Of a DNA stretch of 64,000 nucleotides, positions 1 through 8,651 are shown in pieces; the first letter of the stretch is position 1, and each line of letters opens with the position of its first letter. Origin of the DNA: Competibacter_A sp037045535. GTDB taxonomy: Bacteria; Pseudomonadota; Gammaproteobacteria; Competibacterales; Competibacteraceae. The stretch covers positions 186,001-250,000 of the forward strand of contig JBAOHI010000071.1 in NCBI GenBank assembly GCA_037045535.1, in the 5' to 3' direction. A model generated the notes under the pieces. The model was given only the letters and a program-made list of their open reading frames with translations. It made no database searches and was not told the origin of the DNA. Made by a program: the position numbers and the translations under genes.

Positions 1-737
1 ACAAGAACGTCAACCCGAACAAGGTCGTGGCGTTGGGCGATGAAGTTGAGGTCATGGTGTTGGACATCGACGAGGATCGTCGTCGCATCTCCCTCGGCAT
101 GAAGCAATGCCAGCAGAATCCTTGGGAAGAGTTCGATCAGAACTACGGCAAGGGCGACCGCGTCTCCGGCAAGATCAAATCGATCACCGACTTTGGGATT
201 TTCATCGGATTGGACGGCGGGATCGACGGACTGGTCCATCTGTCCGACATTTCCTGGAACATGCCTGGCGAGGAAGTGGTGCGCCAGTATAAGAAAGGCC
301 AGGAAGTCGAGGCGGTGGTGTTGGCGGTGGATCCTGAGCGCGAGCGTATCTCGCTTGGGATCAAGCAGCTCGATAAGGATCCCTTCTCCAACTTCGTCGC
401 CGATCATCCCAAGGGCAGCGTGGTCAAGGGCAGAGTCGTTTCGGTGGATGCCAAAGGCGCCATGATCGATTTGGGCCACGGCATCGAGGGTACACTGCGC
501 GCTTCCGAGTTGACCCGAGAACGCATCGAGGACGCACGCTCGGTATTGAAAGAGGGTGAGGAAGTCGAGGCCAAGTTTATCGGCGTTGACCGCAAGAACC
601 GCACCATCACGCTCTCCATTAAGGCCAAGGACATGGCCGAGGAAGCGGAGGTGTTGCAGGACTACAGCCGCAAATCCAGCACTGGCGCGACCTTGGGGGA
701 TATCTTCAAGGAGCAGATGGGCGCGCAGGACGACTGA
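1..737 (+). CDS. rpsA: 30S ribosomal protein S1, C-terminal part (5' end outside window)
   Basis: S1 is the large RNA-binding protein of the 30S subunit that unfolds mRNA leaders during initiation. The frame is open from base 3, so the gene is cut by the window edge; about 244 residues are visible. They hold the end of one S1 (OB-fold) repeat and two complete repeats, seen as the recurring pattern GKIKSITDFGIFIGLDGGID and then a more divergent copy starting KGSVVKGRVVSVDAKGAMID. By comparison with E. coli S1 these are the tail of repeat 4 plus repeats 5 and 6. The tail after the last repeat is short and acidic, as in the family. ihfB follows on the same strand after 134 bases, the usual rpsA-ihfB order of Gammaproteobacteria. 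Confidence 0.97.
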   Translation, partial: KNVNPNKVVALGDEVEVMVLDIDEDRRRISLGMKQCQQNPWEEFDQNYGKGDRVSGKIKSITDFGIFIGLDGGIDGLVHLSDISWNMPGEEVVRQYKKGQEVEAVVLAVDPERERISLGIKQLDKDPFSNFVADHPKGSVVKGRVVSVDAKGAMIDLGHGIEGTLRASELTRERIEDARSVLKEGEEVEAKFIGVDRKNRTITLSIKAKDMAEEAEVLQDYSRKSSTGATLGDIFKEQMGAQDD

Positions 738-776
738 GGTTTATGCGTTTGGCGGGTTTACCGTCGTATCTTGGCT

Positions 777-800
777 GCCGCGATCCGTTGGGATCGCGGC
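777..800 (+). other. Hairpin between rpsA and ihfB
   Basis: A perfect 10-bp inverted repeat (777-786 against 791-800) with a 4-base loop lies between the two genes. It is followed by AAAATTT, not a clear T-run, so it is a poor intrinsic terminator. It could attenuate rpsA read-through or stabilise the rpsA 3' end. Confidence 0.45.
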
Positions 801-871
801 AAAATTTCCCCGAATTTCGAAGATTGGCGGCGCCGACAGCGGTGGGTTGCCAGCGGTTATAGGGAGATATG

Positions 872-1177
872 ATGACGAAGTCAGAATTGATCGAAATTCT
901 CGCGCGCAAGCGGAGCGATATCCCCTATCGGGATGTCGAGCAAGCGGTCAAGGCCTTGCTGGAACAGATGAGCGAGTCGTTGTCCAGCGGCGAGCGGATC
1001 GAAATCCGGGGGTTTGGTAGTTTTTCGCTGCATTTCCGACCGCCGCGAGTCGGGCGTAACCCCAAGACGGGTGATGCTGTGTCCCTGACCGGTAAGTATG
1101 TGCCTCACTTCAAGCCTGGCAAGGAACTCCGCGAGCGAGTGAACGAGCATCGTGGAGTGGCCGATGATTTGTTGTGA
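872..1177 (+). CDS. ihfB: Integration host factor beta subunit
   Basis: IHF is a heterodimeric DNA-bending protein of the nucleoid, used at sigma-54 promoters and in recombination. The product (101 residues from the second ATG) begins MTKSELIEILA as in E. coli IhfB and carries the beta-arm motif RNPKTG, whose proline intercalates into DNA. Two ATG codons are adjacent (869 and 872). The second is preferred because GGGAG at 862-866 is then 5 bases away, and because family members start with MTKSEL. The gene lies downstream of rpsA and is followed by a terminator. Confidence 0.96.
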   Translation: MTKSELIEILARKRSDIPYRDVEQAVKALLEQMSESLSSGERIEIRGFGSFSLHFRPPRVGRNPKTGDAVSLTGKYVPHFKPGKELRERVNEHRGVADDLL

Positions 1178-1224
1178 GGCTCGAATTTTTCCGGCAGGCG
1201 GGCCGTTGTCGTATTCTGTTCAAG

Positions 1225-1250
1225 AACCCACGGTATAAAGTGGGTTTTTT
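1225..1250 (+). terminator. Rho-independent terminator after ihfB
   Basis: A 7-bp stem (AACCCAC at 1225-1231 pairing with GTGGGTT at 1240-1246) runs into a T-tract to 1250. It lies 48 bases after the ihfB stop. Confidence 0.85.
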
Positions 1251-1475
1251 GGTTGGAAAACGGGGAGGATATGACGAAATCGCCGGGTAGCCCTTCGGGG
1301 AGGTTGTCTTATTTCCTTTCCTAGGTAACGAGAGGAGTGGGAATCGTCGGGAAGGCTCGAAGCGGCGATTCCGCTGTATCGGGCGGGATCGGCGTGTTTT
1401 GTGCGATCACCGTTTCTTGAACGCTCGTTGTTCGGGTTTGTTGCTGACTTCAGATCGTTCGGGTAGGGGAAACCG

Positions 1476-1769
1476 ATGTTTTGGATCAAATTCATTCTGA
1501 TCGCTGCGATTCTGTTGGTCGTTCTGTTACTGGGATTGGAGTTTTCCACCTTGAACACCAATGCCGTCACGGTTCGCTATTTGTTGGGTACGACCACGCA
1601 ACCGCTATCACTGGTGGTGATTTGCGCCTTTTCGGTCGGAGTGTTCGTGACGGCCTTGGTGGGTGCTTTCGTTGTACTGCCGCTGCGCTGGCAGGTTGCC
1701 CGACTGCGGCAAGCCGTGTCGAGCAAAGATCAGGAGATCAACTTGCTGGCTAAGAAAGCGGGGCGGTAA
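1476..1769 (+). CDS. lapA: LapA-domain inner-membrane protein
   Basis: Small inner-membrane protein of the LapA (YciS) family, which works with LapB to adjust LPS synthesis through LpxC turnover. The 97 residues show a first membrane helix at about 4-21 and a second at about 44-68, followed by a basic segment (PLRWQVARLRQ) and a short coiled-coil-like tail ending in KKAGR. This is the usual LapA layout. lapB follows after 35 bases, so the two are probably co-transcribed. The stretch 1251-1475 upstream holds no gene I can recognise and presumably contains the promoter, though no convincing -35/-10 pair was found. Confidence 0.88.
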   Translation: MFWIKFILIAAILLVVLLLGLEFSTLNTNAVTVRYLLGTTTQPLSLVVICAFSVGVFVTALVGAFVVLPLRWQVARLRQAVSSKDQEINLLAKKAGR

Positions 1770-1804
1770 GTTCCGTTGACGCGACCGGGCGCCGCTGCTG
1801 GATT

Positions 1805-2977
1805 ATGATGGAGCTATTGTGGCTGCTATTGCCGGTCGCTGCCGCTTCCGGTTGGTGGGCAGCGCGACGAGAGATCGCGAAGCCGAATAGAGCCGCCGTC
1901 CGTAGCGCCGATTATTTCAAGGGATTGAATTACCTGATCGACGACAAGCCCGATCAGGCGATTGAAGTATTGACCCGCATGGCCGACGTGGATCGGGACA
2001 CGGCCGAAATCCACCTGGCGTTGGGCAATCTCTTCCGTCGCCGTGGTGAGGTCGACCGGGCGATTCACATTCACGGTAGTCTGATCGCCAGAACCAATCT
2101 GACCGCTGACCAGCGGCGGCAGGCCGTGATGGAGCTCGGCGAAGACTACTTGCGAGCGGGCCTGTTTGATCGGGCGGAGGCATTGTTTCGGGAATTGATG
2201 GAGCAACCCGATCACATGGAAGTCGCCATATCCCGGCTGATCTACATTTTTCAGCAGGAGAAGGATTGGCGCCAGGCAATCGAGTACTGCGATCGTTTGG
2301 AACAGATCGGCGGAGGGTCCAAAAGAAAGGAAACCGCGCATTTTTGCTGCGAACTGGCTGAGGTGGCGAGTTCGCGGCCGAAAGACGCGGAGGCCAAGGC
2401 ATGGCTGTTGGATGCGCTGGGGCGTGATCCCGATTGCACGCGAGCCAGTCTATTGCTAGGGCGTTTTGCCATGCGGATCGGAGATCATCAAGCGGCGATC
2501 GAAGCCTTTCAAGCTGTCGAGCGGCAGGATCGAGGATATTTTCCGGAAGTCATCGCGCCTTTGGCTCAGTGTTTCAGCACGCTGGACCGTCTCGATGACT
2601 GGGTGCGTTATTTGAGGGAAGTTCAAGAACGAGACCATAGCGGCCGCGTCACGGATGCCCTAGCGGAATGGTTGCTGAAACGGGAAGGCGAGGAGGCGGC
2701 ACTTCAGTTTTTGGAGTGCGAACTGCGCGATTATCCCACCTTGCTGGGGTTGCGCCGGCTGGTTGAAATCAAGCTCGAACGGGGCGAGGGCGCGGAATAC
2801 GCGGATTTGCGAGCGTTGCACTGCATCAGCACGCAGATGCTCAACAGCGCCGCCCGCTATCGCTGCGTCAACTGCGGATTCGTGGTGAAATCCCTGCATT
2901 GGTGCTGTCCGAGTTGCCAGCAGTGGAACGCCATCAAACCGATGCCCGACTTGGTGATCAAGACGACAGCCGGTTGA
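1805..2977 (+). CDS. lapB: Lipopolysaccharide assembly protein B (TPR protein)
   Basis: LapB (YciM) is anchored in the inner membrane facing the cytoplasm and directs FtsH to degrade LpxC, balancing LPS against phospholipid. The 390 residues start with one membrane helix (MMELLWLLLPVAAASGWWAA, nearly superimposable on E. coli LapB). Then come TPR repeats over about 35-330, and a rubredoxin-like metal knuckle near the C-terminus with two Cys pairs (CVNC and CPSC). The ATG at 1805 gives the same N-terminal length as E. coli; the ATG at 1808 is an alternative. No strong Shine-Dalgarno is visible, which fits coupling to lapA. Confidence 0.93.
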   Translation: MMELLWLLLPVAAASGWWAARREIAKPNRAAVRSADYFKGLNYLIDDKPDQAIEVLTRMADVDRDTAEIHLALGNLFRRRGEVDRAIHIHGSLIARTNLTADQRRQAVMELGEDYLRAGLFDRAEALFRELMEQPDHMEVAISRLIYIFQQEKDWRQAIEYCDRLEQIGGGSKRKETAHFCCELAEVASSRPKDAEAKAWLLDALGRDPDCTRASLLLGRFAMRIGDHQAAIEAFQAVERQDRGYFPEVIAPLAQCFSTLDRLDDWVRYLREVQERDHSGRVTDALAEWLLKREGEEAALQFLECELRDYPTLLGLRRLVEIKLERGEGAEYADLRALHCISTQMLNSAARYRCVNCGFVVKSLHWCCPSCQQWNAIKPMPDLVIKTTAG

Positions 2978-3121
2978 GAGCCCCGCTGTTTTCTGGTTCC
3001 GCCACTGAGCGTTTGATTTGTCAAGAATAGCGCTTGCATTATGACCGGTCGGCTCTTATGGTTCATGGTGCTGACAGATGGCTCCTGCTAGCGCACGATA
3101 CCCGAACTAAGGAGACAAAAG

Positions 3122-3523
3122 ATGAAGAAACGCTTCCATTTATTGCTTGGCCTGATCCTGATTCTATTTTCTGCCGTGACCTTCGCCCAAATGATCGATA
3201 TCAATACCGCGACCGCCGATCAGTTGGAAAAAGGCTTAAAAGGAATCGGCCCTTCGAAAGCTGCCGCGATCGTCAAATACCGGCAGGAACATGGTCGCTT
3301 TAATTCCGTGGAAGAGTTGACCAACGTGCCGGGTATCGGTGACAAGACCTTGGCCGGCATCAAAGATTCGGTGACTGTAGGCAGCGGAACTCCGTCGATC
3401 CCTGCGACTCCGGGTAAATCGACCCTACCGGCAAAGCCCACTGCGCCGGCTGTTCCCGCCGCGCCGGCTGTTCCCGCCGCCCCAACCAAGCCTACGCTTC
3501 CGGCCGCGCCGCCCAAGCAGTAA
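3122..3523 (+). CDS. Secreted ComEA-like helix-hairpin-helix protein
   Basis: Short exported DNA-binding protein of the ComEA family. A signal peptide (basic MKKR, hydrophobic core, probable cleavage after TFA near residue 22) is followed by a pair of helix-hairpin-helix motifs (KGIGPSKAA and VPGIGDKTL) at about 28-80. In ComEA this unit binds incoming DNA in the periplasm. The last 45 residues are a Pro/Ala-rich linker made of short repeats (PAVPAA, PAAP), unusual for minimal ComEA homologues and perhaps a spacer. A good ribosome site (AAGGAG, 3109-3114) precedes the ATG. comEC lies 2.2 kb downstream on the same strand, which supports a DNA-uptake role but does not prove it. Confidence 0.85.
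   Translation: MKKRFHLLLGLILILFSAVTFAQMIDINTATADQLEKGLKGIGPSKAAAIVKYRQEHGRFNSVEELTNVPGIGDKTLAGIKDSVTVGSGTPSIPATPGKSTLPAKPTAPAVPAAPAVPAAPTKPTLPAAPPKQ
3443..3478 (+). repeat. Tandem 18-bp repeat inside the ComEA-like gene
   Basis: Two identical 18-base units (3443-3460 and 3461-3478) encode the repeated residues APAVPA in the Pro/Ala tail. Such in-frame repeats can change copy number by slippage. Confidence 0.8.
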
Positions 3524-3559
3524 AAGCCCACGCTTTTCGGATTCCGCGACGGATCGTGA

Positions 3560-3605
3560 TTGGCCGCCCTCCGGGCGGCCAACGCTTATCGGGCGGCCAA
3601 CGCTT
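3560..3605 (+). repeat. Hairpin plus 18-bp-period direct repeat upstream of lolF
   Basis: A perfect 10-bp inverted repeat (3560-3569 against 3573-3582, 3-base loop) overlaps a 16-base direct repeat (3572-3587 and 3590-3605). The hairpin may end transcription of the ComEA-like gene, although no T-run follows. TATAAT at 3606-3611 directly after the second copy may be the -10 box of lolF; no good -35 is visible. Confidence 0.6.
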
Positions 3606-3658
3606 TATAATGGCGCGCTTTTCGGTAACCGGCATTATCGCCAATCGGGTTCGTGCTC

Positions 3659-4909
3659 ATGTTTCGTCCCTTGGAGTTGTTTATCGGCTTGCGCTACACC
3701 CGCGCCAAGCGTCGCAACCACTTTATCTCATTTATTTCACTGAGTTCGATGTTGGGCATCGCCTTGGGCATTACCGCCCTAATCACGGTGATATCGGTCA
3801 TGAACGGTTTTCAGGAGGAAGTGCGCGGCCGGATTTTGGCCATGACGCCGCATGCCACCATCAATCGCTGGAATGGGGTGCTGGATGACTGGCGCGTGGT
3901 GCGGGATTGGGCACTGGAGGATCATCGAGTGGTCGGTGGTGCGCCTTACATTCGCGGCGAGGCGATGTTGAACCATGCTTCGCTGGTCAGCGGTGCGTTA
4001 ATTCAGGGCATCCTGCCGGCCGAGGAACAAAAAGTGTCCGATATCAGCAGCAAGATGGTCCAGGGAACGCTGGATGATCTCCAGCCTGGTGGGTTTGGCA
4101 TCATTCTCGGCCAGGCGCTGGCCAACGTACTCGGGGTTACGGTCGGTGATAAGGTGACGGTGATTACTCCACAGGCCAGCGTGACCCCGGCGGGCATCCT
4201 GCCTCGCTTGAAGCGCTTCGAGGTGGTGGGTCTATTCAAGGCCGGCATGTACGAATACGACCGGGGCTTGGCGCTGATTCATGTCGATGACGCGGCCAAG
4301 CTGTTTCAGTATCCCGATGGTGCGGTCAACGGCGTCCGATTGCGGTTGCGCGACTTATTCATGGCACCGCGATTTGCACGCGAGTTTGCCAATAAGTTGC
4401 CGGAAACCTTCGTGGCACGCGACTGGACCCAGGACCATGCGACCTATTTTCGCGCGGTGCAGATCGAAAAAACCGCGATGTTCGTGATTCTAACCCTGAT
4501 CGTAGCGGTCGCCGCCTTCAACATCGTCTCGATGTTGGTGATGGTCGTGACCGACAAGCAGGCCGATATCGCCATCTTGCGCACCTTGGGCGCGACTCCG
4601 CTGGCCGTCATGGGTATTTTCATCGTGCAGGGGGTCACCATCGGCCTGATCGGTACGCTGTTGGGGCTGATCGGCGGCGTATCGCTGGCGACCCACATCG
4701 ATGTGGTGGTGCCCTTCATCGAGCACTTGTTCGGTATCAAGATTCTGGCTCCGGATATTTACCTGATCAGCGATATTCCCTCGAAAGTGCAATGGGGGGA
4801 TGTGACGACCATTGGGCTGGTCGCGTTCGGGCTGGCGACGCTGGCGACGCTCTATCCAGCGTGGCGGGCGGCGCGAACGCAACCGGCCGAGGCGCTCCGC
4901 TATGAATGA
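3659..4909 (+). CDS. lolF: Lipoprotein-releasing ABC transporter permease (LolC/E/F family)
   Basis: Inner-membrane permease that extracts outer-membrane lipoproteins and hands them to LolA. The 416 residues show the family layout: one N-terminal helix after LELFIGLRYTRAKR, a long periplasmic domain (about 50-260), then three helices in the FtsX-type C-terminal domain. Start ATG 3659 matches the start of E. coli LolC; GTG 3653 is a minor alternative. lolD follows with an 8-base overlap, and no second permease gene is present. This is the arrangement of LolFD systems, in which one hybrid permease forms a homodimer. I therefore prefer lolF over lolC; a second permease elsewhere in the genome cannot be excluded. 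Confidence 0.9.
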   Translation: MFRPLELFIGLRYTRAKRRNHFISFISLSSMLGIALGITALITVISVMNGFQEEVRGRILAMTPHATINRWNGVLDDWRVVRDWALEDHRVVGGAPYIRGEAMLNHASLVSGALIQGILPAEEQKVSDISSKMVQGTLDDLQPGGFGIILGQALANVLGVTVGDKVTVITPQASVTPAGILPRLKRFEVVGLFKAGMYEYDRGLALIHVDDAAKLFQYPDGAVNGVRLRLRDLFMAPRFAREFANKLPETFVARDWTQDHATYFRAVQIEKTAMFVILTLIVAVAAFNIVSMLVMVVTDKQADIAILRTLGATPLAVMGIFIVQGVTIGLIGTLLGLIGGVSLATHIDVVVPFIEHLFGIKILAPDIYLISDIPSKVQWGDVTTIGLVAFGLATLATLYPAWRAARTQPAEALRYE

Positions 4910-5609
4910 GGCAATGCCGACGATGGAGACGACGGTGGTATTGGAGTGCCGCCAACTGGCCAAGACATTTCGGCAAGGCGACGAGCGTCTGGAAGTGTTA
5001 CGGGATATCACCCTTCCGGTCCAGCGCGGCGAGCGATTAGCGGTGATCGGCAGTTCGGGCTCGGGCAAAAGCACCCTGTTGCATTTGCTCGGCGGACTGG
5101 ATACGCCGACTGCGGGTTCAGTGTGGGTGGCCGGCCAGGAGTTAAGTCGGATGAGCGATGCGCGTCGGGGTCGGTTGCGCAACCGCTGGCTGGGATTCGT
5201 GTACCAGTTCCATCACCTGTTGCCCGAATTCTCGGCGCTGGAAAACGTGGCGATGCCACTGCTGATCCGTGGCAACGCGCCGAAGCAGGCTAAAGATCAA
5301 GCGGCGGCCTTGTTGGAGCGGGTTGGGTTGGGCCAACGGCTGAAACATCGGCCAGGCGAGTTATCGGGCGGCGAACGGCAGCGAGCAGCGGTGGCGCGGG
5401 CGCTGATCACCGAGCCGGCTTGCGTACTGGCTGATGAACCGACTGGCAATCTGGATCGACATAGCGCCGAACAGGTATTCGATCTGATGTTGGAGTTGAA
5501 TCACGATCTGGGAACCAGCTTCGTGATCGTCACTCACGACCTGGTGTTGGCAGCCCGTTTGGAAGCGATGTGGCGGTTGACGGATGGGGTGTTGGTTCGG
5601 GAACGCTGA
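4902..5609 (+). CDS. lolD: Lipoprotein-releasing ABC transporter ATPase LolD
   Basis: ATPase that powers lipoprotein release by the adjacent permease. The 235 residues contain Walker A (GSSGSGKST), a Q-loop, the signature LSGGERQR, Walker B (CVLADEPTGNLD) and the switch His (VTHD). Length and motifs are those of LolD within the MacB/FtsE-type family. The start ATG 4902 overlaps the permease stop (ATGAATGA); frames further upstream only read through lolF in another frame. comEC begins within about 20-110 bases downstream. Confidence 0.94.
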   Translation: MNEAMPTMETTVVLECRQLAKTFRQGDERLEVLRDITLPVQRGERLAVIGSSGSGKSTLLHLLGGLDTPTAGSVWVAGQELSRMSDARRGRLRNRWLGFVYQFHHLLPEFSALENVAMPLLIRGNAPKQAKDQAAALLERVGLGQRLKHRPGELSGGERQRAAVARALITEPACVLADEPTGNLDRHSAEQVFDLMLELNHDLGTSFVIVTHDLVLAARLEAMWRLTDGVLVRER

Positions 5610-5720
5610 GCGATCGGCGACTGCCCATGCGCCTTGGGGCCATCGTCTTTCTGGTCGGGATTTTGCTCCTGCACGCGTTGCCGGAATTGCCGACTCGGAG
5701 TTGGACGCTGGTCTTAGCTG

Positions 5721-7946
5721 GTGATAGGGCTGGCCGCGATGTGCGTTCCCCGCTTGCGATTACTGGCTTGGGGGGTGGCCGGTTTCGGGTGGGCCTTGTG
5801 GTGGGCCTTACCGTCGGCGGTACTGCCGGCAGAGTTGGAAGGAACCGATCTGTGGCTCGAAGGCTGGATCGCCTCCATCCCCGACCGCGAATATCGCAGC
5901 GTCCGTTTCGAGTTTTCAGTGGATCGGGTCATCCACGGCGGCCAACCGGTCACGTCGCTGGCCAGGCAGCGGTTGCGTTTGTCGTGGTGGGACGATGTCG
6001 AGGGCGATGACGCCGCTATACCCGAGTCGCGACCCGAGTTGCGAGTTGGTGATCGCTGGGGCTTCGCCGTGCGGTTGAAACGGCCGCGCGGGCTATCGAA
6101 TCTTGGTGGCTTCGATTACGAGCGTTGGCTATACGCGAAGGGCATCGTCGCTACTGGCAGCATCCGCGCCCAACCGCCCCCCCGTCTGCTCGCTCAGGCG
6201 GAGCGCTATCCAATTGATCGCTACCGCCAGCGGGTTGCCGAACGTTTCGTCCAGCAGCTTCCCGGCAACCCCTTCAACGGTGTTCTGATCGCATTGGCGG
6301 TGGGAGAAGAGAGCGGCATCGCGCCCCACCAATGGGACGTGTTCAACCGCACGGGAGTCGGCCATCTGATGTCGATTTCCGGTTCGCATGTCGGCTTGAT
6401 CGCCGGCATGACGTTCGCGTTGATCTGGGGAGTGTGGAGCCGGGTTCCGAGGCTGGTACTGTGGTGGCCCGCCACCCGGGCAGCGGCGCTCGCGGCGTTG
6501 TTGGGGGCGAGCGGCTACACGTTAATATCCGGTCTGTCAGTACCGGCCCAGCGTTCGTTTTTAATGCTGGCGGTGGCCATGCTGGCACTCATCGCCCAGC
6601 GACCTGCCACACCCAGCCGGATTCTAGCCCTTGCCTTGCTGGTGGTGCTCCTTTTCGATCCGAGCGCGCCGTTGCTGGCGGGATTTTGGCTGTCATTCGG
6701 TGCGGTGGCGGTCATTCTCTACACCGTCAGCGGCCGCTGGCAGACGCACCACTGGCTGGGTCAGGCTGTCCGCTTGCAACTGAAGATCACCTTGGCGTTG
6801 CTGCCGCCGACGCTGGTGTTTTTCCAGCAGTTTCCCCTGTGGTCGCCGTTGGCGAATCTGATTGCGATTCCCTGGGTCGGTTGCACCGTGTTACCGCTCA
6901 GTCTGTTGGCTGCCTTGGTGGGGCCGCTGAGTTCGACGGTCCAATCCGCGTCGCTGACGTTGGCGGCCCTGACCATGGAAGGATTATGGCGGATTCTGGT
7001 TGGGCTGGACCAAGTGCCCAACATGGTGTTGTATCGACCCGCGCCGCCGCTGTGGACGTTGGTGTTCGCGCTACCAGGAATGGCGCTATTGCTGGCTCCG
7101 CGTGGCCTGGCGGAGCGCTGGCTGGGATTGCCGTTGTGTTTGCCGTTGCTGTGGCCACCCATGGTCGCGCCGGAGCGGAATGGATTCTGGTTCACCTTGT
7201 TGGATGTTGGCCAAGGGCTGGCGGCCGTGGTGCGGACCCGAAATCATGTGCTGGTTTACGATACCGGTCCACGACTCGGCATGACGCTCGATGCCGGTCG
7301 AGCGGTGCTCGTGCCTTTCCTGCGCCAGCAAGGCGTGACTCGGGTGGATACCTTGCTGGTCAGCCATCCGGACAAACAGCACGAGGGTGGCGTACGATCG
7401 TTGCGGGAATTCCTGTCGGTGGAGCGGATTCTGACCGCTTCCCCGGATCAAACGCCCATTGAGGGCGCCGAACCGTGCCGGGCCGGCCAGGCGTGGGAGT
7501 GGGACGGCATACGATTCAACATTCTGCATCCACCGGCAAATGGGTTTTCGGGCAATAACGCATCCTGCGTGCTGCAAGTCGTGGGCGAAGCCGGCCGAGT
7601 GTTATTGCCGGGCGATATCGAGACTGCCGCCGAAACCGCTTTGTTGGCGACATATGGCACTGAGCTGGCGGCGGAGGTGCTGGTCGCCCCGCATCACGGC
7701 CATCGCAATCTGTCCATTCCCGCGTTTCTGGACGCTGTACACCCTCGATATGTCCTGTTCGCGACAGGCTATCGCAACCGGTTTGGCTATCCACGCCCGG
7801 AAACCGTGGCGCGCTATCGAGCGACCGGTGCGATCTTGCTCGATACCGGCCAGGAGGGGGCAGTGACGTTTCAACTGGAACCGGATCGGCCGCTGACCTT
7901 GAATCGCCAGCGACGCGACAACCGGCATTACTGGACCATGCCTTGA
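5721..7946 (+). CDS. comEC: ComEC/Rec2 DNA-uptake channel, N-terminus apparently frameshifted
   Basis: ComEC forms the inner-membrane channel for single-stranded DNA during natural transformation. The 741-residue frame holds the N-terminal soluble domain (about 35-175), a competence domain with many membrane helices (about 185-490) including HLMSISGSHVGLIAG, and a C-terminal metallo-beta-lactamase-like domain beginning LLDVGQGLAAVV. The first helix of ComEC is found in another frame from ATG 5627 (MRLGAIVFLVGILLLH...). The two frames join if one base is dropped near 5718-5722; in the present sequence translation could start only at GTG 5721. In the lactamase domain the usual SHxDxDHxGG reads SHPDKQHEGG, so one metal-binding Asp is Gln. 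Function is likely but may be impaired. Confidence 0.85.
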   Translation: MIGLAAMCVPRLRLLAWGVAGFGWALWWALPSAVLPAELEGTDLWLEGWIASIPDREYRSVRFEFSVDRVIHGGQPVTSLARQRLRLSWWDDVEGDDAAIPESRPELRVGDRWGFAVRLKRPRGLSNLGGFDYERWLYAKGIVATGSIRAQPPPRLLAQAERYPIDRYRQRVAERFVQQLPGNPFNGVLIALAVGEESGIAPHQWDVFNRTGVGHLMSISGSHVGLIAGMTFALIWGVWSRVPRLVLWWPATRAAALAALLGASGYTLISGLSVPAQRSFLMLAVAMLALIAQRPATPSRILALALLVVLLFDPSAPLLAGFWLSFGAVAVILYTVSGRWQTHHWLGQAVRLQLKITLALLPPTLVFFQQFPLWSPLANLIAIPWVGCTVLPLSLLAALVGPLSSTVQSASLTLAALTMEGLWRILVGLDQVPNMVLYRPAPPLWTLVFALPGMALLLAPRGLAERWLGLPLCLPLLWPPMVAPERNGFWFTLLDVGQGLAAVVRTRNHVLVYDTGPRLGMTLDAGRAVLVPFLRQQGVTRVDTLLVSHPDKQHEGGVRSLREFLSVERILTASPDQTPIEGAEPCRAGQAWEWDGIRFNILHPPANGFSGNNASCVLQVVGEAGRVLLPGDIETAAETALLATYGTELAAEVLVAPHHGHRNLSIPAFLDAVHPRYVLFATGYRNRFGYPRPETVARYRATGAILLDTGQEGAVTFQLEPDRPLTLNRQRRDNRHYWTMP

Positions 7947-8027
7947 TACGGAATGATTCCTGAAATCCAGTATCATACCGACCACTGGTAGAGCGAAGCG
8001 ACAGATACGAACGGTGGAGTGTATAGA

Positions 8028-8651
8028 GTGATCAACCTGATCGAGGCTGGGGGCTGGCTGATGGCGCCGATCCTAGCCTGCTCGTTGGCAGCGACAATCA
8101 TCATCTTCGAGCGGCTGTTGGCGTTACGGCGGGCGCGAGTGTTACCGAAACAGCTGGTGCAGACCCTGCGCGGCTGGGTGGAACGCGGCGCTATCAATCA
8201 AAGCGATGTAGCAGCGCTACCGCTGGCTTCGCCGCTGGGCCGGATCGTAGCCGCAGGGTTAGCCAGTCGTGGCTACAGCCGGGAAATCGTGCGCGAACGC
8301 ATCGAGGATACCGGCCGTCATGTGGTGCATGAGTTGGAGCGATTTCTAAACGCTCTGGGGACCATCGCCGCCATCAGTCCCTTGTTGGGGTTGCTCGGCA
8401 CCGTGGCGGGCATGATCAAAATCTTTCAGATCGTATCGACTCAAGGCAACAGCAATTTCAGCCTGCTGTCGATCGGCATCGCCGAGGCGCTGGTCACCAC
8501 CGCCGCCGGGCTGACCGTCGCGATTCCCAGCGTGCTGTTTTATCGCTACTTTCATGCTCGCGTGGATGAATTGGTGGTGAATATTGAGCGGGAATCGCTG
8601 GAGTTGGTGGATTTGCTGAATGCTGGCGTTTCGGCTGAGGAAAAAACATGA
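8028..8651 (+). CDS. exbB: ExbB/TolQ/MotA-family proton channel protein
   Basis: Inner-membrane subunit of an ExbB-ExbD motor that uses the proton gradient to energise envelope processes. The product (207 residues) has one N-terminal helix (GGWLMAPILACSLAATIIIF), a cytoplasmic domain, and two C-terminal helices including SPLLGLLGTVAGMI and the conserved Thr-rich stretch EALVTTAAGL. Start GTG 8028 is chosen because GGTGGAG (8013-8019) is 8 bases away and relatives start just before the KAGGW-like motif; GTG 8019 is an alternative. It overlaps exbD by 4 bases. Placement before lpxK and kdsB is common in Gammaproteobacteria and suggests an envelope role. No TonB partner gene is in the window. 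Confidence 0.9.
   Translation: MINLIEAGGWLMAPILACSLAATIIIFERLLALRRARVLPKQLVQTLRGWVERGAINQSDVAALPLASPLGRIVAAGLASRGYSREIVRERIEDTGRHVVHELERFLNALGTIAAISPLLGLLGTVAGMIKIFQIVSTQGNSNFSLLSIGIAEALVTTAAGLTVAIPSVLFYRYFHARVDELVVNIERESLELVDLLNAGVSAEEKT

Noticed and set aside
6332..7462. Plus-strand open frame (376 codons) inside comEC
   Set aside because: Alternative frame of comEC, full of Gly/Arg/Ala without any domain.
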